From: Erwinia_E haradaeae_H
GTDB lineage: Bacteria > Pseudomonadota > Gammaproteobacteria > Enterobacterales > Enterobacteriaceae
DNA length: 64,000 nt
Assembly (NCBI RefSeq): GCF_900698885.1
Contig: NZ_LR217705.1
Location: forward strand, 930,001-994,000
Direction: 5' to 3'
The position numbers were made by a program, and so were the translations under genes. This document shows, one piece after another, positions 10,988-21,201 of the stretch. The notes below the pieces were generated by a model. That model saw only the letters and a program-made list of their open reading frames with translations. It was not told where the DNA came from and ran no database searches. Position 1 is the first letter of the stretch. The number at the start of each line of letters is the position of its first letter.

Positions 10988-11359
10988 ATTGTTGAATCTC
11001 TGATACTTGTTAAAATTTATATAAATTTCAAAAATTATACAAATCAATAGATATATCTATATCTAAGTAGTTAATTATCTATTTAATCTATTTAGATATA
11101 ATCTGTTACATAGAATATGTATAGTAATAAATCCATTCCGAGATGAGTAATAAAAATAATGAAGCTGAACATTCTATAAAAAATATTAAAATACTTTAGA
11201 ATCTTAAAATTATATAACAATTTAAGGGAAATATGCATCTATCATGATACAAACTATGCTGTACATATATGTAAATATAACAAAAAACTATCGATATAGA
11301 GACCATTTTCTATCATAACTACATGGACGTTTATTTAAAAAGAATAAACAGGAGAGTAC
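10988..11359. other. 372-bp spacer between metK and pepA
   Basis: AT-rich and without a gene. The only clear signal is the strong Shine-Dalgarno sequence aggagag just before the pepA ATG. No terminator-like hairpin was found after metK. Confidence 0.6.
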
Positions 11360-12880
11360 ATGAAATGCACTGTTCGGATTGGCAATTTAGAAAAATATAA
11401 AAATACCTGCATTGTTATAGGGGTTTTTGCATCTCGACGATTATCGCCAATTGCTGAAAAATTAGATAAAATTAGTAACGGTTACATTCGCTCTGTACTG
11501 ATAAATAGCTCAATGCAAGGAAAAATTGGACAAACTCTGTTGTTACATCATGCGCCAAAGATTTTTTCTAAATGTATTTTACTAATTGGGTGTGGTAAAA
11601 AACGAGACATCAACCAAGAAAATTATAAAAAAATTATTTACAAAACTATTCAAAAATTAAACAACTCAGGGTTCACAAAGGCCATTTGTTTTCTTACTGA
11701 AACACCAGTTCATATTAAAGGCTGTAACGTATACTGGAGAATACGTCATGCTATAGAAGTAACTCACGATGCGATATATAGCTTTAATCAGCTAAAAAAT
11801 AAAAAAAATTTACCAACATCCTCATTGAACAATGTTATCTTTAGTCTCTCTCAAAATAGCGAGCTCAGTATCGGAACACATGCCATAACACATGGTTTAG
11901 CTATTGCAAGTAGTATCAAAATAGCAAAAGACATTAGCAACATGCCGCCAAATATCTGCAATGCTTCTTATCTTGCCACGCAAGCACACCAGCTAGCCGA
12001 AGAATGGAGTCACAAAATAACTACTTATTCCATTGGGGAGAAAGAGATGACCGAGTTAGGCATGAATGCTTATCTCGCTGTTGGTCATGGATCGCGTAAT
12101 GAATCTATAATGTCAGTAATTAAATATTCAGGTGCTTTAGATCCAAAAACTCATCCTATCATCTTAATTGGAAAAGGTGTAACCTTTGATACTGGTGGTA
12201 TTTCACTTAAACCAAGTGAAAATATGGATGAAATGAAATATGATATGTGTGGTGCAGCTTCTGTGTATGGTGCTATGCGTGTAGCTGCTGAGCTTAACTT
12301 ACCACTTAACATCATTGGAATTATGGCCGGTTGTGAAAACATGCCAGGTAGCTACGCTTATCGCCCAGGAGATATAGTTACTACCTTGTCCGGACAAACA
12401 GTAGAGGTATTAAATACTGATGCCGAAGGTCGATTAGTATTGTGTGATGTATTGACATATATTGAGCGCTTTCAGCCAGACACAGTAATTGATATAGCTA
12501 CATTAACAGGTGCTTGCGTTGTCGCATTAGGGCATCACATGAGCGGATTATTTTCCAACTATAATCCACTAGCGAGTGAACTAAGAGTTGCAGCAGAACA
12601 AGCTGGAGATCACATCTGGAGACTGCCAATCACGGAGCAATATCAACAACAACTAGACTCCAATGTTGCTGATATAGCTAATATTGGCAAAAAACATGCC
12701 GGAGCTATTACCGCGGCTTGTTTTTTAGCACGTTTTACTCATAAGTACCATTGGGCACATCTAGATATAGCCGGAACAGCATGGCAGTCTGGACACATGA
12801 AAGGAGCTACCGGTCGACCAGTAGCTTTATTATCTCAGTTTTTAATCAATCGAGCCTATCGTATGAGCAGATCTTCCTAG
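11360..12880 (+). CDS. pepA: Leucyl aminopeptidase PepA (M17 family)
   Basis: PepA is a hexameric two-metal aminopeptidase that removes N-terminal residues from peptides. In E. coli it also binds DNA (Xer recombination at cer, carAB control). The 506-residue protein has the N-terminal DNA-binding/macro-like domain and the catalytic C-terminal half. Metal and active-site motifs are KGVTFDTGGISLKP near residue 271, DEMKYDMCGAA, and the family signature NTDAEGRLVL near residue 352. Length matches E. coli (503). A strong aggagag precedes the ATG. In relatives holC and valS follow. holC is present, valS is not. The DNA-binding role can outlive the peptidase role in reduced genomes, but the sequence does not decide this. 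Confidence 0.97.
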   Translation: MKCTVRIGNLEKYKNTCIVIGVFASRRLSPIAEKLDKISNGYIRSVLINSSMQGKIGQTLLLHHAPKIFSKCILLIGCGKKRDINQENYKKIIYKTIQKLNNSGFTKAICFLTETPVHIKGCNVYWRIRHAIEVTHDAIYSFNQLKNKKNLPTSSLNNVIFSLSQNSELSIGTHAITHGLAIASSIKIAKDISNMPPNICNASYLATQAHQLAEEWSHKITTYSIGEKEMTELGMNAYLAVGHGSRNESIMSVIKYSGALDPKTHPIILIGKGVTFDTGGISLKPSENMDEMKYDMCGAASVYGAMRVAAELNLPLNIIGIMAGCENMPGSYAYRPGDIVTTLSGQTVEVLNTDAEGRLVLCDVLTYIERFQPDTVIDIATLTGACVVALGHHMSGLFSNYNPLASELRVAAEQAGDHIWRLPITEQYQQQLDSNVADIANIGKKHAGAITAACFLARFTHKYHWAHLDIAGTAWQSGHMKGATGRPVALLSQFLINRAYRMSRSS

Positions 12881-13063
12881 GATGCCCCTAGAATGAATCA
12901 GAAATACACACACAAGACATGTGCAATCCGTGCAACGAAATTCCAGCGCGTTGCGATGCTAAAAATTTCTTTTTTTCTTATCTAACTTGTTCTAGATTGA
13001 TGGAAATATTTAACTTATATCATGCTTAATAACTACATTAGTGGACGTTTTAAAAATATGCTG

Positions 13064-13531
13064 ATGAAACACGCAAGCTTCTATCTTGTAGCACCTAATC
13101 AACAATTATCTACCATCACCACGCAAGAAGAATTAATTTGTAGTTTAGTTTACAAAATATGGCGTGATAAAAAAAAACGCGTATTAATCGCCTGTGCAAA
13201 CAAAAAACAGGCGATTCGGTTAGATAATATTCTCTGGAAAAGCTTACCTTATTCTTTTATACCTCACAACATAACAAATGAAGGACCAAAACATGGCGCA
13301 CCGGTAGAACTTACATGGGAAGATTCTTGCTCTAATAAAAAATACGATGTAGTCATTAATCTACTGACAAAATGCTCTAATTATATACTATCTTTTTATA
13401 ACATAATAGATTTTGTTCCCATAGAGGAGTCATCGAAGAAATTAGCACGCGAGCGTTACAAACAATATCGCGAACAAGGGTTTAAATTACATACTATCAA
13501 ACTATCTCATCCTCAGGTTAAATATCATTAA
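13064..13531 (+). CDS. holC: DNA polymerase III chi subunit HolC
   Basis: HolC is the chi subunit of the clamp-loader complex. It binds psi (HolD) and the tail of single-strand binding protein on the lagging strand. The match to E. coli HolC (147 residues) includes ATFYL-like ASFYLVA at the start, KKRVLIAC and KQAIRLDNILW in the middle, FIPHNITNEGP-HGAPVELTW, and the C-terminal VDFVPIEES-KKLARERYKQYREQGF. The frame is open from 13022. I choose the ATG at 13064 because it aligns with the family N-terminus, although neither start has a strong ribosome site. The protein carries about ten extra C-terminal residues. It follows pepA as in E. coli, but valS, usually next, is absent. Confidence 0.93.
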   Translation: MKHASFYLVAPNQQLSTITTQEELICSLVYKIWRDKKKRVLIACANKKQAIRLDNILWKSLPYSFIPHNITNEGPKHGAPVELTWEDSCSNKKYDVVINLLTKCSNYILSFYNIIDFVPIEESSKKLARERYKQYREQGFKLHTIKLSHPQVKYH

Positions 13532-13758
13532 ATGTCATTAGATAACAGAAACTATAAGTCTTTAATAAAGCCATTGCAAACCATCAAGTATTATCCCTGA
13601 TAAATCAATACTAAAAACACACACTTCACTCTTATTTGATTATTTTAATGCAATCAATAAAAAATTATTCGCATGCAACACTAGTAAAATGTTAGATATC
13701 GATATACTCTATTATTTTATAGTTTAAAACTATATTGACTATTATCATAGAGGAATAA

Positions 13759-14430
13759 ATGCAATACCCAATTAATGCAATATTCCAAACTTTACAAGGA
13801 GAAGGTATTTATGTGGGTGTTCCATCAATATTCATACGCCTGCAAGGATGCCCAGTTGGCTGTCAGTGGTGCGATACTAAATATACATGGGATAAAACAT
13901 CTCAGAGAGAAATACCATGGAAATTAATCCCATTAAAAATTTCAAATAACAACTCGTGGGGATCAGCTGATACCACAGAAATTCTAGATACTATAATCGG
14001 CCTAGGCTGGACAGCAAAACATGTTGTCATAACTGGCGGCGAGCCATGTCTTTATGATCTGCGACCACTAAGTACCGCTTTGGAAGCTAGCGGATTAACT
14101 TGTCAAATAGAAACTAGCGGAACACATGTTGTATTATGCTCCATGAAAACTTGGGTTACGGTCTCTCCAAAAATCAAAAAAAATAAAAACTATAATTTAC
14201 TATATCAAGCTTTAAAAAGAGCAGATGAAATTAAACACCCAGTTAGTCGCCAACGTGATATTGATGCATTAATTAACTGCATCAAAACAATTACAGATGA
14301 AAAAAAACGCATTATTTCGTTACAACCCATTAATCACAGAACCAGCGCTACGCAGCTCTGTATTAAAACTTGTATCCAGAAAAACTGGCGTTTATCGATG
14401 CAGACACACAAATATATAGACATCCCTTAA
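13759..14430 (+). CDS. queE: 7-carboxy-7-deazaguanine synthase QueE (radical SAM)
   Basis: QueE converts 6-carboxytetrahydropterin to 7-carboxy-7-deazaguanine on the way to preQ0 and queuosine in tRNA. The 223-residue protein has the QueE-type radical SAM cysteines C31, C35 and C38 in CPVGCQWC (CX3CX2C) and the SAM-binding TGGEP at 92-96. Its ends (MQYPINAIFQTLQGEG and WRLSMQTHKY) match E. coli QueE. An agagg sits before the ATG. Its substrate comes from queD, which lies on the other strand 470 bp downstream. queC and queF are not in the window, so the pathway end is unknown. The gene is intact and full length. Confidence 0.97.
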   Translation: MQYPINAIFQTLQGEGIYVGVPSIFIRLQGCPVGCQWCDTKYTWDKTSQREIPWKLIPLKISNNNSWGSADTTEILDTIIGLGWTAKHVVITGGEPCLYDLRPLSTALEASGLTCQIETSGTHVVLCSMKTWVTVSPKIKKNKNYNLLYQALKRADEIKHPVSRQRDIDALINCIKTITDEKKRIISLQPINHRTSATQLCIKTCIQKNWRLSMQTHKYIDIP

Positions 14431-14899
14431 TAGAATGATCTAAGAATCCAGCCTAATTATTTTATATTCTGTATAAGAATTTTTCTTAAAACTAAATAAC
14501 CACTTAGACAGTCATCTGTATGATATCTTATGTGTTATCTTTTTAAGATATATTTTAAGATATATTTTATACTATAGCATTAAATATATAATATTCTGCA
14601 TAATATTTTTGTGCTATAGATTGATGTCTAATGTTATTTTACATCATCTAAGTCATCTAATTAAAATTAGATAACAGAAACGAGCCAAAAAGCATTATTC
14701 AAAATCAGTGACAAATACATTATTAATTTCAGTATATCATATTTATCAAGATATCAATAATGACGAGTCTAAATTTCATAAAAAACGCTATAGCTATAAA
14801 CATAGGATGAAAAACTTATATATTATATCATATTATATAAAATACTAATCTTTACATAGCTTAACTACCTTGTCTTTTCTTTTAAAATTTTATATGGTA
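14431..14899. other. 469-bp spacer between queE and queD (convergent)
   Basis: Noncoding DNA between the convergent ends of queE and queD. A 12-bp unit (ttttaagatata) is repeated in tandem at 14541-14564. No bidirectional terminator hairpin is evident. Confidence 0.6.
14541..14564. repeat. Tandem duplication, 2 x 12 bp
   Basis: The unit ttttaagatata occurs twice and a partial third copy follows. It lies between the convergent queE and queD genes. Confidence 0.75.
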
Positions 14900-15256
14900 T
14901 TATATACGATATATGCACCCAGAATTACAGGTTTCTTGCACTGTAACTGCACTAAGAGCCGGAAGGGCTAGTTTAATTTTTTCACCAATCCAGACAGCTA
15001 ATACCTCACTTGTTGGGTTTTCAAGGCCCGGTATCTGATTTAAATTAGCATGGTCCAGCTGAGTGTAGAGTGGCTTAAATGCAAGCTTAATATCAGAAAA
15101 GTCCATTACCCAACCAGTATGCGGATTAATTTCTGCAGTCACCTCCAGGCGAACTGCAAAAGAATGTCCATGCAGATTACCGCACTTATGACCATTAGGT
15201 ACGTAAGGTAAATAATGCGCAGCTTCAAATTTAAAATCTTTAAATAATGTTATCAT
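14900..15256 (-). CDS. queD: 6-carboxy-5,6,7,8-tetrahydropterin synthase QueD
   Basis: QueD turns dihydroneopterin triphosphate into 6-carboxytetrahydropterin, the step before QueE in deazaguanine synthesis. The 118-residue protein has the zinc histidines H14 (FEAAHYL), H29 and H31 (LHGHSF), the catalytic Cys25 in GHKCG, and LDHANLN with the catalytic Asp-His pair near 68-69. The C-terminus (ENPTSEVLAVWI, QETCNSGCIYR) is also conserved. Length fits E. coli QueD (121). It is divergent from cysJ, the same arrangement as in E. coli. The position of queD next to cysJIH is inherited and does not imply a role in sulfur metabolism. Confidence 0.97.
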   Translation of the reverse strand: MITLFKDFKFEAAHYLPYVPNGHKCGNLHGHSFAVRLEVTAEINPHTGWVMDFSDIKLAFKPLYTQLDHANLNQIPGLENPTSEVLAVWIGEKIKLALPALSAVTVQETCNSGCIYRI

Positions 15257-15882
15257 TATACCACCTCACTTCATAAAGGTTTATTAATCACTGCTATAGC
15301 TACAGTTTTTTTTAAAATACCTTAAAATATTTTACACAAGATTTTGCATCACGTAAGATAGAGCGTGCTAACTTAAGCATTTATAACTATAACTACTAAT
15401 ACATTATCCATAAAATATTTATCTCCACTTTAATTAATGTGTTACTAACCGTATAATTTTACCATCTATGTAAATTGTCACATAATAAAATATGCATTTA
15501 TCTACCATACTTCATCAATATTCCGACTAATAAGATCAAATCTTATATCTCGATGCCATTTTTTATCCTTCAAAAGATAACCTAAAGACATGATAAGGAA
15601 AATCCTAATAAAAGAAGATACTGATTTCTCGTAATCAGCGAGATATTTACTTGTAATATAAGTACATTTATTTCAGAATAGACATTCTGATAAAGTATCA
15701 TTTTGCATAATACTCAAATAACTAACTTGCAACAAAAATCATCTTTTTGTTGATAGAAGAATACTTTAGATAATTATTTAATTAATGTCTTATGTGAATT
15801 TAGAATAACCCTTCTTTATCAGTTTTGCGTGTTAACCGTTACCTTATCGATATCGATCTCTAACTCTGGGATTTTTGATATA
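15257..15882. other. 626-bp divergent intergenic region, queD and cysJ
   Basis: This region must hold the promoters of queD (leftward) and the cysJIH operon (rightward). In enterobacteria CysB activates cysJIH from here. CysB sites are too degenerate to call by eye and none is claimed. No open frame worth noting. Confidence 0.55.
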
Positions 15883-17688
15883 ATGACTACTAAAGTACCT
15901 GTAAAAAATATACCACCCATCGAAGCAGAAAAACTATCTCATGTGCAATCTGCTACAGACGATTGTACAGTGGTTCAACTAGCCTGGTTATCTGGCTATT
16001 TCTGGGGGAAGATGCACCAAGAAAAAAACAATTACTCTAACACTAAGTTAAAACTAACCCAGCCCCAATCTGTGACAATCATATCTGCTTCACAGACTGG
16101 AAATGCACGTAATCTTGCCGAGAAATTACGTATTGAGTGCCTAACAGAAAAACTAAATGTAAATCACATCCATGCTTGTGATTATAAATTTAAACATATC
16201 AGCCGTGAAAGACTATTAGTTTTAATCACATGCACACAAGGAAATGGTGAGCCACCCGAAGAAGCAATCGCATTATATCGATTTTTAATATCTAAAAACG
16301 CGCCTGCAATGCATTCTCTTGCATTTTCGGTATTTGGATTAGGAGATAGCTCCTATGAACTATTTAGTCAAGCAGGTAAAGATTTTGATAAAAGACTAGC
16401 TGAATTAGGTGGTGAGCGTCTTCTTGATCGCGTAGATGCTGACATAGAATATTCCGAACAAGCTCAGGCATGGCGCGCTCAACTTATTCAGATATTAAAA
16501 AAACGAGTCCTTCTTGCATCTGACCAGATAGATTATGAGATAAAGGATAATACTAATAAAATTAACTGTATAACTTATACTAAACATGAACCGCTGAAAG
16601 CACGTTTATTGGTTAATCAAAAAATTACTGGACGAGGATCAGAAAAAGACGTACGCCACATTGAAATAGACCTTATGCATTCTAATTTGCGCTATACACC
16701 AGGCGATGCCCTTGGTGTATGGTTTGAAAATAACACCTTATTAGTGCAGGAATTACTAGAACTCTTATCGTTTACAGGGAAAGAGCTAGTTTCAGTAAAA
16801 GGAGAGAATATCCCCATCGCAGAGGCGCTAAAAAAACATTTTGAACTTACTGTTAATACACCAAAAATAGTTGAAAACTATGCTAAGCTCTCAAAAAGTG
16901 AGATCTTATTAAAACAAGTTAATAATAAAAATACATCATTACAAAAGTATGCGCAAAATACACCTATTGTTGATATGATTCGCTTTTCTAAAAGTCAGAT
17001 AAGCGCCGAAGAACTTATTAGCATACTACGTCCATGTACGCCACGGTTATACTCGATATCATCTTCGCAAGAAGAAAATGAAAATGAAGTGCATATTACT
17101 GTTAATGTAGTACGCTTTCGCATAGATGGGCGCGATAGAGCCGGAGGGGCTTCTAGTTATTTAGCAGACCATTTAAGTATAGGCGATGAAGTACGTATTT
17201 TTATTGAAAAAAATGATAATTTTCGCTTACCAGAAAACCCACAAACACCAATAATCATGATTGGAGCCGGAACAGGCATTGCGCCATTTCGAGCCTTCAT
17301 GCAGCAACGTGACTGCGAAGAATCTACTGGTAAGAACTGGCTATTCTTTGGTAATCCACGCTTTACAGAGGATTTTCTTTATCAAATAGAATGGCAGAGA
17401 TACATCAAAGACGGTCTACTCACTCGAATAGATTTATCTTGGTCACGTGATCAAAGTCAAAAAATTTACGTACAAGACAAAATCCGTGCTAATGGCAAAG
17501 AAGTATGGAGCTGGATTAAAAACGGTGCGCATCTTTATGTATGTGGTGCTGCACATTATATGGCAAAAGATGTAGAAAAAGCATTAATAGAAATTATTAC
17601 AAAATTCGGTTCCATGGGTGCAGCAGAGGCTAGTGACTTATTAAGTGATTTACGTATTCAGCGCCGCTATCAGAGAGATATCTACTAA
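15883..17688 (+). CDS. cysJ: Sulfite reductase (NADPH) flavoprotein alpha subunit CysJ
   Basis: CysJ carries electrons from NADPH through FAD and FMN to the CysI hemoprotein, which reduces sulfite to sulfide. The frame is open from a GTG at 15829, but the ATG at 15883 aligns with the E. coli start (MTTxVP), giving 601 residues against 599. Domains in order: an N-terminal flavodoxin (SASQTGNARNLAEKL and CTQGNGEPPEEA bind FMN); an FAD-binding region with the RLYSISSSQ motif; and the NADPH-binding end with MIGAGTGIAPFRAFMQQR, WLFFGNP and YVCGAA. The stop overlaps the cysI start by one base (taatg), so the two are translationally coupled. This is the first gene of cysJIH. Everything expected for activity is present. 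Confidence 0.97.
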   Translation: MTTKVPVKNIPPIEAEKLSHVQSATDDCTVVQLAWLSGYFWGKMHQEKNNYSNTKLKLTQPQSVTIISASQTGNARNLAEKLRIECLTEKLNVNHIHACDYKFKHISRERLLVLITCTQGNGEPPEEAIALYRFLISKNAPAMHSLAFSVFGLGDSSYELFSQAGKDFDKRLAELGGERLLDRVDADIEYSEQAQAWRAQLIQILKKRVLLASDQIDYEIKDNTNKINCITYTKHEPLKARLLVNQKITGRGSEKDVRHIEIDLMHSNLRYTPGDALGVWFENNTLLVQELLELLSFTGKELVSVKGENIPIAEALKKHFELTVNTPKIVENYAKLSKSEILLKQVNNKNTSLQKYAQNTPIVDMIRFSKSQISAEELISILRPCTPRLYSISSSQEENENEVHITVNVVRFRIDGRDRAGGASSYLADHLSIGDEVRIFIEKNDNFRLPENPQTPIIMIGAGTGIAPFRAFMQQRDCEESTGKNWLFFGNPRFTEDFLYQIEWQRYIKDGLLTRIDLSWSRDQSQKIYVQDKIRANGKEVWSWIKNGAHLYVCGAAHYMAKDVEKALIEIITKFGSMGAAEASDLLSDLRIQRRYQRDIY

Positions 17689-19406
17689 TGAGTAATCAAA
17701 AATATTCTGGACCGCTATTAATTAAAGGTAAGTTGGTTGATGCTGAACGCATGAAGGCGCAAAGTTGTTATTTACGTGGAAGTATTTCTGAAGATTTAAA
17801 TAATAATCTCAGCGGTGGTTTTAGTGGTGATAATTTCTTTCTAATTCGTTTTCATGGAATGTACCAACAAGATGATCGCGATCTTCGTGCTGAGCGCGCA
17901 GAGCAGAAGCTAGATGCAAAACATGCCATGATGTTACGTTGTCGCTTACCAGGTGGTATTATAACCACAGGACAATGGTTAGCTATAGATAAATTTGCTA
18001 CAGAAAATACTTTATATGGCAGTATTCGTTTAACTAATCGCCAAACTTTTCAATTTCATGGTATTTTAAAAAAAAACCTAAAATTAACACATAAAATACT
18101 TAATAGCGTTGGCTTAGATTCGCTAGGTACTGCCAATGATGTGAATCGTAATGTATTATGTAGTTCGAACCCAATGGAATCTATATTACATCAGGAAGTC
18201 TATGAGACTGCAAAAAAAATATCTGAGCATCTACTACCACGCACCAAAGCTTATGCTGAGATATGGCTTGACAAACAACAAGCAACTACTATTTCTGACT
18301 CAGAACCCATTTTAGGTAAAACCTACTTACCTCGTAAATTTAAGACCACATTTGTCATTCCACCGCATAATGAGGTTGATCTACACGCAAATGATATGAA
18401 TTTTATTGCCATTACTGAAAATGGAATCTTAACTGGTTTTAACTTATTAGTGGGCGGTGGCCTCTCAATAGATCATAATGATAAGACAACTTATCCAAGA
18501 ACTGCAACTGAATTTGGTTATTTATCTAAAAATAACATTCTTAAAATAGCAGAAGCAGTAATTTCTGTTCAGCGTGACTGGGGAAATCGTACTAATCGTA
18601 AAAATGCTAAAACTAAGTATACCCTAGAGCGTGTTACTCCTCATGTCTTTAAAGCTGAAGTTGAAAATCGTTCCGGTGTAACTTTTGAGCCAATACGTCA
18701 TTATCACTTCATAACTCGCGGAGATCGTTTTGGGTGGGTGCATGGTATAGACGATAAATGGAATTTAACCTTATTTATTGAAAATGGTCGGCTTTTAGAT
18801 TACCCAAATCGTCCTTTAAAAACTGGTATAGCAGAAATTGCTAAAATTCATAAGGGTGTTTTTAGATTAACAGCAAATCAAAATTTAATCGTATCAGGAG
18901 TAACGCAATCAGAAAAAGAAAAAATTGAAACAATGGCGCGATTATATGGTCTCATGGGAAACACGAGCCATCAGCGTCATCATTCAATGGCGTGCGTTTC
19001 ATTTCCAACATGCCCTCTAGCCATGGCCGAAGCAGAGCGAATTTTACCGGAATTTGTCACACATATAGAAAAAATTATGAAAAAATATGGCATGGAAGAT
19101 GAATATATCGTGCTGCGCATTACCGGATGTCCAAATGGATGCGCTCGTGCATTGCTGGCTGAAATTGGATTAATAGGAAGATCACCTGGACGCTACAATA
19201 TGTACCTAGGTGGTAATCGTATTGGTACGCGAATTCCTCGCATATATCAAAAAAATATTAGCATAGAAGATGCCTTAAAAATCCTTGATAAATTAATTTA
19301 TCAATGGTCTAATTTAAGAGAAGAAAATGAAGGATTTGGTGATTTTGCTATTCGAAATAGCCTTATTAAACCAGTACTGGATCCAGCCAGAGATTTTTGG
19401 CAATAA
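17688..19406 (+). CDS. cysI: Sulfite reductase hemoprotein beta subunit CysI
   Basis: CysI holds the coupled siroheme and 4Fe-4S centre that reduces sulfite to sulfide by six electrons. The 572-residue protein matches E. coli CysI (570) throughout. The four cluster cysteines are visible in CVSFPTC (C436, C442) and GCPNGC (C481, C485), exactly two positions beyond the E. coli numbers. The anion-binding arginine and lysine regions (RLTNRQTFQFHG, RNVLCSSNP) are kept. The ATG overlaps the cysJ stop. cysH follows after 11 bp, so the three form one operon. The siroheme would come from CysG, encoded about 1.8 kb downstream. Confidence 0.98.
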   Translation: MSNQKYSGPLLIKGKLVDAERMKAQSCYLRGSISEDLNNNLSGGFSGDNFFLIRFHGMYQQDDRDLRAERAEQKLDAKHAMMLRCRLPGGIITTGQWLAIDKFATENTLYGSIRLTNRQTFQFHGILKKNLKLTHKILNSVGLDSLGTANDVNRNVLCSSNPMESILHQEVYETAKKISEHLLPRTKAYAEIWLDKQQATTISDSEPILGKTYLPRKFKTTFVIPPHNEVDLHANDMNFIAITENGILTGFNLLVGGGLSIDHNDKTTYPRTATEFGYLSKNNILKIAEAVISVQRDWGNRTNRKNAKTKYTLERVTPHVFKAEVENRSGVTFEPIRHYHFITRGDRFGWVHGIDDKWNLTLFIENGRLLDYPNRPLKTGIAEIAKIHKGVFRLTANQNLIVSGVTQSEKEKIETMARLYGLMGNTSHQRHHSMACVSFPTCPLAMAEAERILPEFVTHIEKIMKKYGMEDEYIVLRITGCPNGCARALLAEIGLIGRSPGRYNMYLGGNRIGTRIPRIYQKNISIEDALKILDKLIYQWSNLREENEGFGDFAIRNSLIKPVLDPARDFWQ

Positions 19407-19417
19407 CGGAGAGATAA

Positions 19418-20152
19418 GTGGAAATACTTAACCTTATGGAGCTATGCCAGTTATCAAAAAAAGAACGCGCTATAGCACTTGAGAGTATTAATCATGAGTT
19501 AACTAAGCTACCATCTGAGGATCGTGTTAAGTGGGGGCTAGAAAACCTACCAGGAGAAGCTATTTTAACATCTAGTTTTGGTATACAGTCAGTGGTTAGT
19601 CTACATCTAGTCACACAACAAAAAACTGATATCTCAGTAGTTCTTACTGATACTGGTTATTTATTTCCAGAAACCTATCAGTTTATTGATCACTTGACCG
19701 AAAAAATGCAACTAAAATTACATGTTTTTCGCTGTTTGCAAAGTCCAGCCTGGCAAGAATCAAGATACGGAAAATTGTGGGAGCAAGGCATAGAAGGCAT
19801 TGAAAAATATAATCAGATAAATAAAATAGAACCTCTAAAGCGCGCGATAAAAGAATTAAACGCTAAAACCTGGTTTGCAGGTCTTCGCCGTACTCAAGCA
19901 AGTACTCGCGCAAATCTACCAATTCTAACAATTCAGCATGGTATTTTTAAGCTGCTTCCGATTATTGATTGGGATAATCGAAAAATTTTTAATTATATCA
20001 AGAAACACAATCTTAATTACCATCCTTTATGGAATCTTGGTTATGTATCCATTGGAGATGTTCATACTACGAAAAAATTAGAAACAGGGATGAAAGAAGA
20101 AGATACTCGATTTTTTGGTCTAAAAAGAGAATGCGGCTTGCATGAAGATTAA
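19418..20152 (+). CDS. cysH: Phosphoadenosine phosphosulfate reductase CysH
   Basis: CysH reduces PAPS to sulfite and PAP with thioredoxin or glutaredoxin as donor. The GTG start at 19418, preceded by cggagag, aligns with the E. coli start; both proteins are 244 residues. Motifs are SSFGIQ (PAPS binding), LTDTGYLFPETY, WFAGLRRTQ, and the catalytic C-terminal ECGLHE with Cys239. The protein lacks the extra cysteine pairs that bind an iron-sulfur cluster in APS reductases, so it is a PAPS-type enzyme, consistent with cysC in this window. It is the last gene of cysJIH. Confidence 0.98.
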   Translation: MEILNLMELCQLSKKERAIALESINHELTKLPSEDRVKWGLENLPGEAILTSSFGIQSVVSLHLVTQQKTDISVVLTDTGYLFPETYQFIDHLTEKMQLKLHVFRCLQSPAWQESRYGKLWEQGIEGIEKYNQINKIEPLKRAIKELNAKTWFAGLRRTQASTRANLPILTIQHGIFKLLPIIDWDNRKIFNYIKKHNLNYHPLWNLGYVSIGDVHTTKKLETGMKEEDTRFFGLKRECGLHED

Positions 20153-21201
20153 AAATGTATCTATGATGATTTGGGTAATATTAGACATAACACTTTTATA
20201 ATAGTCTTTAATGTACTATATTACACCTAAAATAATATATACGTTCTATGATATTACTTTATATAATTTAATATTTTGTTAGCTCACAATTCCACAATAA
20301 GCGATAGTTTAGTAAGTCGAAATTTCTAAAAGAAAACACAATAAAATTAAAAATGTACAATACTCTTTAATTTTAGTTTGTACTCAATGTAAAAACAATA
20401 AAAATCTATATTAGCTATTGAATTTTTAAAAGTTTTTCTCCAGCATTCTTGGTATGATAGAGATATATTTGATATTTTAAGCATAGACTCACTATTTATG
20501 CTCGATAGAGTATCTATATCCAATTTTATAAAAAATAAAATTCTAAAAATATAAATATATAAACAATATTTTAGATTTATAAACAATAAAAATATTAATG
20601 TCATTAATATTTTTATTACATGTTATGTCTTATTAGAACGCTATTTACATATAAGGCGCTAAATTAATATGAACTGCCTGTATTAAAAATTAATACTTTA
20701 TTAGTGAAAATAATTTTGGCGCAATACTCCTTAATTATCTTTTCTATTAAAACTCATAAGTGTGCTATGTACAACACGTATACTCAAGATGATGCGCAGA
20801 AAAATTTTCTATATTTTTATAGTTTCTAACCTAGAATCACTCAAACATCATAAAATAATCTTAAATAAGATGGATAATTATCCAATCAAATAAATATCAT
20901 CTATTTGATTATTTAGAATAAATACTAAAATTTATAAATAGAATAAATACTAAAATTTATAAATATAATCTTTGTTGTATTAATAAATTTTTAGAATCAT
21001 CGCTATGTTCGAAATGACTATTAAACTATGAAACTACTATATTTATTATGTTCATAACACTTATTGTTCTATTAGACTTGAAAATTACAGTACTTGTTTT
21101 TTACTACATTATGTTAAACTTATTTTATAATTACTAATTTTAAGTAATAATTTATTACGCTTCAGGATAGCACATATACTCCTGTATCAGCTTATGTTAC
21201 T
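20153..21201. other. 1.05 kb desert between cysH and cysG
   Basis: No gene is recognised. An 85-codon minus-strand frame (20347-20604) is rich in Ile, Leu, Phe and Tyr, as expected of AT-rich noise. A 25-bp exact tandem duplication lies at 20916-20965. The promoter of cysG-cysDNC should lie near the right end. Confidence 0.65.
20916..20965. repeat. Tandem duplication, 2 x 25 bp
   Basis: Bases 20916-20940 and 20941-20965 are identical (unit begins gaataaatac and ends tttataaata). This is the longest exact tandem duplication noticed in the window, in the cysH-cysG spacer. Confidence 0.9.

Noticed and set aside
12928..12955. gcaacg ... cgttgc inverted repeat between pepA and holC considered as a terminator
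   Set aside because: The loop is 11 nt and the T-rich stretch starts well after the stem, so the structure is not convincing.
13532..13600. 22-codon frame starting right after the holC stop, considered as the valS start
   Set aside because: Its sequence does not resemble the ValRS N-terminus.
20347..20604. 85-codon minus-strand frame after cysH
   Set aside because: Composition is that of AT-rich noise (Ile, Phe, Tyr, Lys) and nothing in synteny predicts a gene here.
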